Source of the DNA: TCS-49 sp964442515
Lineage (GTDB): Bacteria; Campylobacterota; Campylobacteria; Campylobacterales; Sulfurovaceae
Assembly: GCA_964442515.1 (NCBI GenBank)
Contig: CAYUAC010000008.1
Coordinates: forward strand, 1 to 30,361
Length of the DNA stretch: 30,361 nt
Reading direction: 5' to 3'
Position 1 is the stretch's first letter; the number at the start of each line of letters is the position of its first letter. The position numbers were made by a program, and so were the translations under genes. The notes under the pieces were generated by a model that saw only the letters and a list, made by a program, of their open reading frames with translations, had not been told where the DNA came from and did no database searches. This document shows positions 6,589-14,258 of the stretch, in pieces.

Positions 6589-7809
6589 TTAATAAAATGA
6601 AAGTTTTGGACCGCGTAGCCCTGAAAACTGTTGTGTCGGAGTGGTCAGTTTGCCCGCGTCGGCATTGGCTTTTGTATCCTTGATGATCACTTTAAGCTGC
6701 TCGATAGTCATATCACGTCCGCCAAGGCCGTAGATATAGTTGCTCATAACCGGATGGTTGTCGCTGTTGATCATGGCACCGCTGAGTTCGTTAAACAGCA
6801 TACCGACCGTACCGCCGGGTGCGGAGCGGTCCATTGTAGCTACCGCTTTGACGTTTGCCAGCGCTTCCTGCATCCGTTCATACGGGAAGGGTCTGAAAAC
6901 TCTGGGGCTGACAACGCCTACTTTAATGCCTTCTTCATCACGCATCAGCTGTGCCGCCTGGATTGCGCTTTCTACAGTCGTTCCAAAAGCAACGACAGCG
7001 ATTTCTGCATCATCCATCAGGTATTGCTCGACCCTGTTGTATGCTCTGCCTGTTTTCTTTTCATATTCTTCAAACACACGGTCAATAACCGGACGGGAAT
7101 CCATCAGCGCTTTTTGCTGTCTTGCTTTGTGCTCAAAGTGCCAGTCTTCTTCGGTCTGCGCGCCGTAGGTGATGGGCTTTTCAAAATCAAGCATCGGGTT
7201 TTTTTCTTGGTAATCGCCTATGAATCCGTACGCGTCGTCATCGCTGAGCGGACTGACGTTTTGCGCGGTGTGTGATGAGATAAAGCCGTCCTGGTGGACC
7301 TGCACGGGCAGTCTGACATCCATATGCTCACCGATTTTAAATGCGCACAGCATCATGTCGTACGCTTCCTGGGGATTGAACGTATTGATATGGATCCAGC
7401 CCGTATCACGGCCCATGTACATATCCGAATGATCACCGTTTACATTCAGCGGAGCCGCGATCGCTCTGTTGACAACGCCAAGGACGATGGGCAGTCTCAT
7501 ACCGCTTGCCTGATACAGTGTCTCAATCATCAGCGCGTAACCCTGTGAACTCGTAGCCGTTGCCACACGTCCGCCCGCAGCGGCCGCGCCGATACATCCG
7601 CTCATCGCGGCGTGTTCGCTTTCGACCATGACAAATTCGCCGTCTACGTGCCCATCGGCCAAAAATTTAGAATAATTTTGTACCGTCGGTGTGGACGGGG
7701 TAATAGGATAAGCGGCAACCACGTCGATTTGAGCTTGTCTCATGGCTTGTGCGAAAGCCATGTTTCCATCCCATACTTCTACTTCTTTAAGATCAATTTT
7801 TTCAGCCAT
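6589..7809 (-). CDS. porA: Pyruvate:ferredoxin oxidoreductase, alpha subunit PorA
   Basis: Carries the pyrimidine-binding half of the thiamine diphosphate site and domain II of POR. The 406-residue protein opens with the family pattern GNMAFAQAMRQAQIDVVAAYPITPSTP, continues with the FVMVESEHAAMSGCIGAAAAG segment and the ATSSQGYALM motif, and has the C-terminal transketolase-like domain with GTTVESAIQAA and DRSAPGGTVGMLFNE. It starts with ATG sharing one base with the porD stop (TAATG), so translation is coupled; GGGTGAG serves as ribosome-binding site. The subunit order and size separate it from 2-oxoglutarate:acceptor oxidoreductase, which in this lineage is arranged oorDABC. Confidence 0.95.
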   Translation of the reverse strand: MAEKIDLKEVEVWDGNMAFAQAMRQAQIDVVAAYPITPSTPTVQNYSKFLADGHVDGEFVMVESEHAAMSGCIGAAAAGGRVATATSSQGYALMIETLYQASGMRLPIVLGVVNRAIAAPLNVNGDHSDMYMGRDTGWIHINTFNPQEAYDMMLCAFKIGEHMDVRLPVQVHQDGFISSHTAQNVSPLSDDDAYGFIGDYQEKNPMLDFEKPITYGAQTEEDWHFEHKARQQKALMDSRPVIDRVFEEYEKKTGRAYNRVEQYLMDDAEIAVVAFGTTVESAIQAAQLMRDEEGIKVGVVSPRVFRPFPYERMQEALANVKAVATMDRSAPGGTVGMLFNELSGAMINSDNHPVMSNYIYGLGGRDMTIEQLKVIIKDTKANADAGKLTTPTQQFSGLRGPKLSFY

Positions 7810-8204
7810 TACTCACCCTTTTTCTTTTTTTCAGGCCACTGTGACAGTGCCTCTTCGCTGTCGTCTTGTTCTGCAAACATCAGCAGTGATTTGGGGTTTG
7901 TGGGGCAAACCTCCACGCATACGCCGCACCCTTTACAGTGATCGTAATCCACGCCGATCATCTTTTTATCACGGCTGATAATAGAAGAATCGGGGCAGAA
8001 TACCCAGCAGTTTTGACAATCGATACAGATATCTCTGTTGTATACCGGTTTTAAAACTCTCCAGTCTGCCACGCTGGCAGTGTATGAGTTTGTCTGCGCG
8101 TACGGTCTGTCTTCAGGTCTGACCAGAGCGGAATTATCTACTTCCTTACTGAACGATTCTAACAGCGTACCGTCAGATACTTCATCCCAACCTACTTTTT
8201 GCAT
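7809..8204 (-). CDS. porD: Pyruvate:ferredoxin oxidoreductase, delta (ferredoxin) subunit PorD
   Basis: A 131-residue 2x[4Fe-4S] ferredoxin-like subunit that passes electrons between PorB and soluble ferredoxin or flavodoxin. The two cluster motifs are CIDCQNCWVFCP and CKGCGVCVEVCP. An N-terminal extension of about 60 residues before the first motif is as expected for the PorD of Helicobacter and Campylobacter. The ATG is preceded by AAAGGATTAG. It lies ten bases after porC and shares one base with porA. The C-terminus ends in a lysine-rich tail (EKKKKGE). Confidence 0.95.
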   Translation of the reverse strand: MQKVGWDEVSDGTLLESFSKEVDNSALVRPEDRPYAQTNSYTASVADWRVLKPVYNRDICIDCQNCWVFCPDSSIISRDKKMIGVDYDHCKGCGVCVEVCPTNPKSLLMFAEQDDSEEALSQWPEKKKKGE

Positions 8205-8214
8205 ACCTAATCCT

Positions 8215-8772
8215 TTACTTTACTTCGTTATAGGCTCGCTCGATCGCAGCCATGTTCGCGTCAATAATCTTTTGGGGAAACTTCTCAAGAGTGTGAAGCA
8301 TCTTCTCTTTAAACGTTTCGATATCAAACATATTTGAAACCTTCATAAGCGCGCCCAGCATCGGCGTGTTGGGGATCGCCCTGCCGATTGTCTCCTGGGA
8401 GATTTTAATGCAGTCAACGACATACACTTCTCTGCCTTCTAATACCGGAGCGGCCTTGATGAGTTCGTCTTTGTCCATATGTGTGGTGATGATGTATTTG
8501 GTGTCATCCTTTTCATTGGCCGTAATGTTATCGGAAAAAGTCAAAGCCGGATCGATAACAAGCACATAGTCTGGATTCATGAACTTTTCATGGTTGATGA
8601 TAGGCTTATCATCGATTCTGTCGTACGCCGTCATGGCAGCACCTCTTTTTGCTGAGCCGTAAAAGGCAAAAGCCTGAACCTGCTTTCCTGTTGTAGCGAC
8701 AACGTCTGCTAAACCTTTAGCACCCGTTACTGCACCTTGTCCGGCGCGGCTATGCCATCTGATTTCTAACAT
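8215..8772 (-). CDS. porC: Pyruvate:ferredoxin oxidoreductase, gamma subunit PorC
   Basis: First gene of porCDAB; the gamma subunit forms a structural domain around the active site of POR. The 185 residues begin MLEIRWHSRAGQGAVTGAKGLADV, the glycine-rich GQG motif of the family, and continue with AFAFYGSAKRGAAMTAYDRIDD and the PNTPMLGALMKV segment. AGGAG sits at good spacing before the ATG. The gene order gamma-delta-alpha-beta is that of the H. pylori and C. jejuni por operons. A promoter is expected in the 164-base gap upstream. Confidence 0.95.
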   Translation of the reverse strand: MLEIRWHSRAGQGAVTGAKGLADVVATTGKQVQAFAFYGSAKRGAAMTAYDRIDDKPIINHEKFMNPDYVLVIDPALTFSDNITANEKDDTKYIITTHMDKDELIKAAPVLEGREVYVVDCIKISQETIGRAIPNTPMLGALMKVSNMFDIETFKEKMLHTLEKFPQKIIDANMAAIERAYNEVK

Positions 8773-8936
8773 ATCATTCTCCTATTATTAGACAATGCAA
8801 AAATTCTAATGAATAAGCACTTAAAAGATGCTTGACAAAAGCGGCACCTATGCCAAAGGCGTTACTTTTTGTAAGCTTTTGGCAAAAAATCGCGCAAATA
8901 AACGCAAATTTAAGTTTCGTAGCATTAAAATAGCAT
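8773..8936 (-). promoter_or_regulatory. Upstream region of the por operon
   Basis: This 164-base gap between the gph stop and the porC start is A/T-rich and holds no convincing ORF. On the minus strand a possible -35 TTGTCA (8838-8833) is followed after 17 bases by TATTCA, a poor -10; the string TTAGAAT nearer to porC is an alternative. A long hairpin at 8852-8883 lies further upstream. An 86-residue frame that runs through the gap into gph is not considered real. Confidence 0.35.
8852..8883. other. Strong imperfect hairpin between gph and porC
   Basis: GCCAAAGGCGTTAC (8852-8865) pairs with GTAAGCTTTTGGC (8871-8883) around a loop of five T, with one mismatch and one bulge. On the transcribed minus strand it is preceded, not followed, by a T run (ATTTTTT), so it is not a textbook intrinsic terminator for gph. 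It may terminate weakly, protect the gph 3' end, or be a protein-binding site ahead of por. Confidence 0.5.
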
Positions 8937-9590
8937 TTAATGCGTACGCTCTTGGTGCGCGATTTTTGCGATGAGTTCGACCGCCTGCCAAGCGTCTTCT
9001 GTGACAAATTCACTGCATCGCCGGAGCTCGTCATGGTCTCCGTACCCGCATTTTACTGCAATAGACTTTATGTTTGCTTTTCTGGCCGCATTAATGTCCA
9101 GGGGGGTATCACCGATCATCCAGGTGTGCTTTGCGACCCCGTGGAGTTTGTGGATCGCTTTTAGAATCGGTTCAGGATGGGGTTTTGGATTTTGCACGTC
9201 TTCGCGGCCGATGAGGACTTGAAAATAGTGCATAATGCCCATATGCTCAAGCAGTTGCCTGGAATACAGCCCCGTCTTGGTCGTTACCACGCCAAGGTCG
9301 GCAAATTCGGCGGCGGCTTCCACCGCTGATTTTGCTCCGGGCAGAAAACTTGTCATGGGGCGGTTGATTTCGCGGTATTTGTGTTTGTATGAATCAACAA
9401 AATCGCCGACCTGGTCACTGTTTACGCCAAGATGGGCAAACATGAAATCAAGCGGATGGCCGATAAGGGCTTTGATGCGCGCTCTTGGCGGGCAGGGCGT
9501 ATTGTGGTCGGCAAAGGCGTATTCAAAACTTTGGAGTATGGCTTGGGTGGAGTCAATGAGCGTGCCGTCTAAGTCAAATAAAATAATCAT
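8937..9590 (-). CDS. gph: HAD-family phosphatase, phosphoglycolate phosphatase-like
   Basis: A 217-residue haloacid dehalogenase-type hydrolase. Motif I is DLDGTLIDS at residues 5-13 (nucleophile and acid/base Asp), motif II is the Thr in VVTTKTG, motif III the Lys of NPKPHP, and motif IV GDTPLDINAA. A helical C1 cap (about residues 15-85) places it with Gph/PgmB-like enzymes. Phosphoglycolate phosphatase clears 2-phosphoglycolate; related enzymes act on pyrophosphate or sugar phosphates, so the substrate is an inference. AAGG lies seven bases before the ATG. It is divergent from the 100-residue gene at 9641 and lies 164 bases upstream of porC on the same strand. Confidence 0.8.
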   Translation of the reverse strand: MIILFDLDGTLIDSTQAILQSFEYAFADHNTPCPPRARIKALIGHPLDFMFAHLGVNSDQVGDFVDSYKHKYREINRPMTSFLPGAKSAVEAAAEFADLGVVTTKTGLYSRQLLEHMGIMHYFQVLIGREDVQNPKPHPEPILKAIHKLHGVAKHTWMIGDTPLDINAARKANIKSIAVKCGYGDHDELRRCSEFVTEDAWQAVELIAKIAHQERTH

Positions 9591-9604
9591 GGATATGCCT
9601 TATA

Positions 9605-9613
9605 TGCTATAAT
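9605..9613 (+). promoter_or_regulatory. Extended -10 promoter for the 9641 gene
   Basis: TGC-TATAAT at 9605-9613 is a consensus extended -10 (TG-N-TATAAT), placing the start of transcription near 9620, about 20 bases before the ATG at 9641. No -35 match is visible, which extended -10 promoters do not need. It lies just upstream of the divergent gph start, so the two genes share this short control region. Confidence 0.65.
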
Positions 9614-9640
9614 GACCGTAAAAACGATCGAGGATAGATT

Positions 9641-9943
9641 ATGGATGAAATTATACAAAAACTCAAAGAGTACTACAGCGACAATAGCGCTGTTTTTGAA
9701 AAACTCCATCAATTTTCCCTGGACGCTCAGGACCGGGAGATGGATGTCAACGGCGATACAAGCGGGCTGGAGAGCTTTGAAAACAATTACAAAAAAGTGG
9801 TGGACAAAATTGCGGGTGATCTTGGTTTGCAGACAAAACAGCGCTTCAAAGCAAGCGATTTTGCCTTTGATCTGGAAGGTGATGAGGGCGAAGCGCTCAA
9901 AGTGGTTTATGAAAACGGCGATTTAGACCTGTATACGCTGTAA
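9641..9943 (+). CDS. Small acidic conserved-looking protein of unknown function
   Basis: A 100-residue protein that I do not recognise. It has no signal peptide, membrane helix or cysteine and is strongly acidic. The N-terminal half is predicted helical (residues 1-60, with EIIQKLKEYY and SFENNYKKVVDKIAGDL) and the last 25 residues look like two or three strands (ALKVVYENGDLDLYTL). A consensus promoter and a GAGGA ribosome-binding site precede the ATG, and codon use matches its neighbours, so it is very likely a real gene. It lies 11 bases before the BT1-type transporter gene and is probably co-transcribed with it. Confidence 0.75.
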   Translation: MDEIIQKLKEYYSDNSAVFEKLHQFSLDAQDREMDVNGDTSGLESFENNYKKVVDKIAGDLGLQTKQRFKASDFAFDLEGDEGEALKVVYENGDLDLYTL

Positions 9944-9954
9944 ATGTTTCAACG

Positions 9955-11421
9955 ATGCTGCCAAGACTGAAAAAAACCCTTCTTGCGCCGCTTTTGGCGA
10001 TGCGGCTGCGGTATGTGCCGCTGCTGTTGATCTATTTTGCCTACGGGGCCAGTATTTTTACCGGTATTGCCGAAAGTTTCTGGGTTAAAGAAAAGCTGAG
10101 TCTGGGAACTGATGAGTTGATGGCTTTGGGGGTATGGCTAAGCATCCCCTGGACGATCAAGATGGTGTTTGGACAGCTGGTCGACAGTGTCGCGATCTTT
10201 GGTTCCCAGCGGCGTATTTATATCTTTATCGGCGCGGGATTGGTGGCAGCAAGTATGCTCACGCTTATGGCGCTTGCGGGGGATTACGCGATAGTGCGGG
10301 GATACAGCAAAGACAAGCTTTATATCATCGCTTCAGTGGTGGGCGTTGTAGGCTTTGTGATTCAGGACGTGGTGGCCGATACGATGAGTACTGAAGTCGT
10401 TGACCGCTCTCAGTCGCAGGAGAAAATAGAAGAAGAATTGGCCATGGTACAGATCCTGGGGCGCCTTGCACTGGCCATAGCGGGGGTGGCCGTGGCGGGT
10501 CTTGGAGGCTGGCTGGCCGAAATCCTTTCGTATGAAGCGATGTTTGCGCTGGGGCTTTTTATCCCCGCCCTTTCTGTTGCGGGCGTTGTTTTTATCAGGC
10601 TGGAAAAACCTCTCAAAAGTCCTATCAACCCCAAAATCCTTTACGGCGGCCTTGTCTTTGCTCTTTTTGTGCTTGGCATGGGCTACAGCGATGTGGCCTA
10701 CGGCCAGGAGATCGTCTTTGTTATCTCCATGGCGGTGGTACTGTATATGCTCAAAGAGATTGTCATCGATCTGCCCGCCCAAAAACTCAACCATATCATC
10801 GCGGCAGTTATCGTTATCTTTATCTTCCGCGCTACGCCGCCGGTGGGGCCGGGGCTGCAGTGGTGGGAAATTGACGTATTGGATTTTGACAAAGCCTTTT
10901 TCGGAACGCTCAATCAGATCGGCGCGGTACTGGCTATTGTCGGGATGTGGCTGGCAAGCGGCTATATCGTTAAAAAGTCTATATCCAAGGTACTGCTGTT
11001 TTTAGTCATTGTTTCCACGCTGCTTTCACTGCCTGTTATCGGGATGTATTACGGGCTGCATGAGTGGACGCAGGCACACTTTGGTATTGATGCCAGGGAT
11101 ATCGCTTTGGTCGATACCGCTCTGGCCAGTCCGTTTAACCACCTTTCCATGGTGATGATGCTGGCGCTTATTGCAATCTACGCACCTGCGGGCAGACGGG
11201 GGACGTGGTTTGCGCTGATGGCCAGTCTGATGAACCTGGCTTTGACGGCGGGCAATTTGATCAGCAAGTATCTCAATGAAATCTTTGTCGTGACCAGAGA
11301 AGTGCCTGCTCAGGGAATCAGTGCCGATTACAGCCAGCTTGGGTGGCTGCTGATCAGCGCTACGCTTATCGGTTTTGTGCTGCCGCTGCTTGCTATTTAC
11401 AGGTACGGCAGAAAGCTTTAA
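9955..11421 (+). CDS. Major facilitator protein of the BT1/folate-biopterin transporter type
   Basis: A 488-residue inner-membrane transporter with about twelve hydrophobic helices. The pattern IPWTIKMVFGQLVDSVAIFG-SQRRIYI in the loop after helix 2, followed by VIQDVVADTMSTEVVD in helix 4-5, and YAPAGRRGTWFALMASLMN-LALTAGNLISKYLN late in the protein match the BT1 (folate-biopterin transporter) family, known in Leishmania, plants and cyanobacteria. The substrate is unknown here; folates or pterins are a guess from family. No clear ribosome-binding site precedes the ATG at 9955; Met17 (10003) is an alternative with no better site. It may rely on coupling to the gene 11 bases upstream. It converges on nusA with a gap of only 7 bases and no terminator. 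Confidence 0.75.
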   Translation: MLPRLKKTLLAPLLAMRLRYVPLLLIYFAYGASIFTGIAESFWVKEKLSLGTDELMALGVWLSIPWTIKMVFGQLVDSVAIFGSQRRIYIFIGAGLVAASMLTLMALAGDYAIVRGYSKDKLYIIASVVGVVGFVIQDVVADTMSTEVVDRSQSQEKIEEELAMVQILGRLALAIAGVAVAGLGGWLAEILSYEAMFALGLFIPALSVAGVVFIRLEKPLKSPINPKILYGGLVFALFVLGMGYSDVAYGQEIVFVISMAVVLYMLKEIVIDLPAQKLNHIIAAVIVIFIFRATPPVGPGLQWWEIDVLDFDKAFFGTLNQIGAVLAIVGMWLASGYIVKKSISKVLLFLVIVSTLLSLPVIGMYYGLHEWTQAHFGIDARDIALVDTALASPFNHLSMVMMLALIAIYAPAGRRGTWFALMASLMNLALTAGNLISKYLNEIFVVTREVPAQGISADYSQLGWLLISATLIGFVLPLLAIYRYGRKL

Positions 11422-11428
11422 GGAAAAT

Positions 11429-12538
11429 TTAGTTAAACAGGGCTTCCAGCGCGCTGGAGTCGTTGGAACGTTCATCGCCCCGATCCTGGTCGTATTCGGG
11501 TTTGGCCGCGCCTTCCTCTTCGATCAGTTCGATCCTGTAGCCGCTGAGCATAGAGGTCAGGCGGATATTGATGCCTGATTTGCCGATGGCTCGCGGCTTT
11601 TGCTCGGGAGATATTTTGACGCTTGCGACATCATCTTCGATAGTGATGTTATTCACCACCGCAGGCGCCAGGCAGCGGGCGATAAAGATTTCGGGGATGG
11701 CCGAGTGTTCGATGACGTCGATGTTTTCACCCCGCAGCTGCTGGCTGACGGCATTGACTCTGGTTCCCTTGACGCCTACGACCGCGCCGACGGGATCGAT
11801 GTCATATGCGGTTTTGACCGCGACCTTGGCCCGTTCACCCGGGATTCTGGCCGAGCCCACGATTTCAACGTAATCATCCTGGACTTCGGGAACCTCTTTT
11901 TTGATCAGCTGGTTCAAAAACTCCGGCGAAGTACGGGTCAGATCAAGATGCATCCCCTCTTTTTTCGTCATATTGACAAATTTCAAAAGGGCCCGGACCA
12001 CGTCGCCTTTTTTGAAAGATTCCCCCTTGATTCGGTTGCGCCGGGGCAGGATACCGCGCAGTTCATCGATTTCAATGAAAGTATTGTCGTCGTTATCGAC
12101 CCTGATGACGCTGCCGTGGACGATGGTGCCCACTTTTGCCTTGTATTTTTCAAACAGGTTTTGTTCAATAACCTTTTGGACGTTGAGTTCAACCTCGTAA
12201 AACAGCTTTGCCGCAGCCGTACGGCCGAAATCTTCGATATGGATCGCGTTTTGCAGCTGGTCACCGATTTCGACGTCGGGATCAAGCTCCTTTGCTTCGC
12301 TCAGGGCGATATATTTTTCACTTTCCTCCTGCAGATGTTCATCATCATCGGCAACGACGTGCACCGTCTGGTAGAGTGTATAGTTTTTGCCCTCAATCTC
12401 GACGCTGAAATCCTGATCAGGCGAAATCATCTCTTTTGCCGTGAAAATCAGCGCGCGTTCAAACGCTTCGTTTACTTCTTCTTTTTTCAACCCCTTTTCC
12501 AAAGCGATCGATTCTATAATGTCACCAATTTTTTCCAA
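11429..12538 (-). CDS. nusA: Transcription termination/antitermination factor NusA
   Basis: NusA binds RNA polymerase and nascent RNA and modulates pausing, termination and rRNA antitermination. The 369-residue protein has the N-terminal polymerase-binding domain (about 1-130, starting MEKIGDIIESIALEKGLKKEEV), an S1 domain (about 135-200, VGTIVHGSVIRVD and GILPRRNRI), KH1 (about 205-285, with DPVGAVVGVKGTRVNAV) and KH2 (to about 345, KPRAIGKSGINIRL), then a short acidic tail. It lacks the two C-terminal acidic repeats found in E. coli, as is usual outside gamma-proteobacteria. The start codon is TTG (12538-12536), with AAGGG six bases upstream. It stands alone on the minus strand, divergent from the HP0268 gene. 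Confidence 0.95.
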   Translation of the reverse strand: MEKIGDIIESIALEKGLKKEEVNEAFERALIFTAKEMISPDQDFSVEIEGKNYTLYQTVHVVADDDEHLQEESEKYIALSEAKELDPDVEIGDQLQNAIHIEDFGRTAAAKLFYEVELNVQKVIEQNLFEKYKAKVGTIVHGSVIRVDNDDNTFIEIDELRGILPRRNRIKGESFKKGDVVRALLKFVNMTKKEGMHLDLTRTSPEFLNQLIKKEVPEVQDDYVEIVGSARIPGERAKVAVKTAYDIDPVGAVVGVKGTRVNAVSQQLRGENIDVIEHSAIPEIFIARCLAPAVVNNITIEDDVASVKISPEQKPRAIGKSGINIRLTSMLSGYRIELIEEEGAAKPEYDQDRGDERSNDSSALEALFN

Positions 12539-12599
12539 AAATAACCCTTGTGTTTTGTAAAAATTTAAAATTTACCTGTATGCTCTATTTTACATAAAG

Positions 12600-12626
12600 T
12601 TGGCTTAATGAAAGATGAGATATAAT
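12600..12626 (+). promoter_or_regulatory. Promoter of the HP0268-miaB unit
   Basis: A consensus TATAAT at 12621-12626 lies 30 bases before the ATG at 12657. A partial -35, TTGGCT, at 12600-12605 gives a short 15-base spacer, so the -10 probably dominates. The same 118-base gap must also hold the divergent nusA promoter; GTAAAAT-like strings on the minus strand near 12580-12600 are candidates. Confidence 0.55.
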
Positions 12627-12656
12627 ATAAGCTTACTATGTTATCAAAGGATATAG

Positions 12657-12884
12657 ATGGAACTGTTAGCAGCACGAACAGATAAAACGAAAAAACCGAA
12701 AAAAATAGATATTGAGTCAGTCAACACCCATGATAACATTCTTTACTTTGATCGGGAGAATTCCCACAAAGATATGGTCAAAATGGTCGAGTATTTTGAA
12801 GACAAGGGCTTAAGCGTATATCTGCGAGAGGTAAAATTCGGACTGGATGAAGAAGATTACATGTATGAAGTCCATATCATGTAA
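12657..12884 (+). CDS. HP0268-family small protein
   Basis: A 75-residue protein matching the HP0268 family, which is confined to Campylobacterota. The recognisable core is NILYFDRENSHKDMVKMVEYF followed by DKGLSVYLREVKFGLDEEDYMYEVHI, an alpha/beta fold ending in a strand. The H. pylori member has been studied structurally and reported to have nuclease activity; I recall this without being able to check it, so function is left open. AAGGA sits six bases before the ATG. It lies 60 bases upstream of miaB, the same pairing as HP0268/HP0269 in H. pylori, which supports the identification. Confidence 0.85.
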   Translation: MELLAARTDKTKKPKKIDIESVNTHDNILYFDRENSHKDMVKMVEYFEDKGLSVYLREVKFGLDEEDYMYEVHIM

Positions 12885-12889
12885 CACAG

Positions 12890-12906
12890 GGGGCGCCTTC
12901 CGCCCC
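12890..12906 (+). other. GC-rich hairpin between HP0268 and miaB
   Basis: GGGGCG (12890-12895) pairs with CGCCCC (12901-12906) around a CCTTC loop, six bases after the HP0268 stop codon. No T tract follows (GCTGCCGCAAGC), so it is not a standard terminator. It could stabilise the upstream message, act as a processing site or reduce readthrough into miaB. Confidence 0.5.
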
Positions 12907-12944
12907 GCTGCCGCAAGCTATCCAAAATAGAAAGAAATCCGCCT

Positions 12945-14258
12945 ATGCAAAATCATCCCGAAAAAAAACTTTACATTATGACTTTAGGCTGCGCGATGAA
13001 TGTGCGCGACAGTGAACATCTGCTGGGACAGCTGCAGCATGAATACACTCCCACAGAGGATGAAAAAGACGCCGATTTGATTATTATCAATACCTGCAGC
13101 GTGCGGGAAAAACCGGTCAAGAAACTTTTCAGCGAAATAGGCAAGCTGGCAAAAAACAAAAAGCAGGGGGCCAAGCTGGGCGTGTGCGGCTGTACGGCAA
13201 GCCATCTGGGCGGCCAGATTATTAAACGCGCGCCTGCTGTGGATTTTGTTCTGGGAGCCAGAAATGTTTCCAGGATCAACGAAGCGCTGCGCACTAAAGG
13301 CTTTGTCGCCGTGGATACGGCCCACGATGAGAGCGAGTTTGTATTTGACAAACCCTATAGTTCCAATCCCTACAAACGCATGGTCAATATCTCCATAGGA
13401 TGTGATAAAAAGTGTACCTTCTGTATCGTTCCCCATACCAGAGGCAGTGAAATCTCCATTCCCCTTGATCTGATCAAAAAAGAGATTGCCAAAAGCGTCA
13501 CAGAGGGCGTCAGGGAAGTGATGCTGCTTGGACAAAACGTCAATAATTACGGCAGACGCTTCAGCGGCGGGCATGAAAAAATCGATTTTACGGGACTGCT
13601 GCGCGAAATTGCCAAAATAGAGGGTTTGGAACGTATCCGTTTCACCTCGCCCCATCCGCTGCATATGGATGATGCGTTTTTGCAAGAGTTTGCCGCCAAC
13701 CCCAAAATATGCAAATCGATTCATATGCCCCTGCAAAGCGGTTCGACCAGGGTTCTTGCTAATATGCGCAGGGGATATGGCAAAGAGTGGTTTTTAAACC
13801 GCGTGGCGCAACTGAAAAAACTGGTCCCTGAGGTCACCATAGGAACCGATATCATCGTGGGTTTTCCCGGCGAAAGCGAAGCCGATTTTGAAGATACGAT
13901 CGATGTGGTTAAACAGGTGGGCTTTGATCAAGTGTTTAGTTTCAAGTATTCGCCGCGCCCCCATACGCCTGCAAAAGATTTTGAAAACAGTGTCGACGAA
14001 GCGGTCGCATCGCGGCGTCTTGCCCGCCTGCAGCAGCTTTGTACCCGGATTATCGATGAAAAGATGCAAAGCTATGTGGGCCAGACAATGCGGGTTTATT
14101 TTGAACAGCTGCAAAGTGCGGGCAGGGTCGCCGGCCGAAGCGATACCAACGTACTTATCAGCGTAACAGGCGGCGAAGAGCTGCTTGGTACCTTTGCCGA
14201 TGTCAAGATAACCGGCGCTGCGCGAATGAGCCTTGAGGGAGAACTGCTTTGCGGTTAA
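12945..14258 (+). CDS. miaB: tRNA-2-methylthio-N6-isopentenyladenosine synthase MiaB
   Basis: Radical-SAM methylthiotransferase that turns i6A37 into ms2i6A37 in tRNAs reading UNN codons. Domains in 437 residues: N-terminal UPF0004 domain with the auxiliary-cluster cysteines at Cys16 (TLGCAMN), Cys51 (NTCSVRE) and Cys83 (VCGCTASH); radical-SAM core with C153-x3-C157-x2-C160 and LLGQNVNNYG; C-terminal TRAM domain (about 370-437). TLGCAMN-x-RDSE and NTCSVRE are MiaB rather than RimO or MtaB features. The ribosome-binding site before the ATG is weak. The C-terminus overlaps the next gene by 10 bases, opening a run of overlapping genes that reaches 18248. Confidence 0.95.
   Translation: MQNHPEKKLYIMTLGCAMNVRDSEHLLGQLQHEYTPTEDEKDADLIIINTCSVREKPVKKLFSEIGKLAKNKKQGAKLGVCGCTASHLGGQIIKRAPAVDFVLGARNVSRINEALRTKGFVAVDTAHDESEFVFDKPYSSNPYKRMVNISIGCDKKCTFCIVPHTRGSEISIPLDLIKKEIAKSVTEGVREVMLLGQNVNNYGRRFSGGHEKIDFTGLLREIAKIEGLERIRFTSPHPLHMDDAFLQEFAANPKICKSIHMPLQSGSTRVLANMRRGYGKEWFLNRVAQLKKLVPEVTIGTDIIVGFPGESEADFEDTIDVVKQVGFDQVFSFKYSPRPHTPAKDFENSVDEAVASRRLARLQQLCTRIIDEKMQSYVGQTMRVYFEQLQSAGRVAGRSDTNVLISVTGGEELLGTFADVKITGAARMSLEGELLCG

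Noticed and set aside
6631..7275. A 214-codon open frame antisense to porA
   Set aside because: Opposite a well-supported POR alpha subunit; no domain, start signal or promoter of its own.
8832..8860. TTGACA at 8832-8837 on the plus strand as a -35 element
   Set aside because: No -10 match lies 16-18 bases downstream and no plus-strand gene follows.
8774..9034. An 86-codon minus-strand frame spanning the gph-porC gap and the end of gph
   Set aside because: It overlaps the gph coding sequence in another frame, has biased composition and no ribosome-binding site; the gap is better read as a regulatory region.
9944..9970. Tiny frame starting at the ATG directly after the 9641 gene (MFQRCCQD)
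   Set aside because: Eight codons with no ribosome-binding site; out of frame with the transporter. Leader-peptide function cannot be supported.
11600..12544. A 314-codon open frame antisense to nusA
   Set aside because: It lies wholly opposite nusA, which has clear S1 and KH domains; the antisense translation is low-complexity, rich in Phe, Asp and Arg, with no motif or ribosome-binding site. It is a codon-bias shadow.
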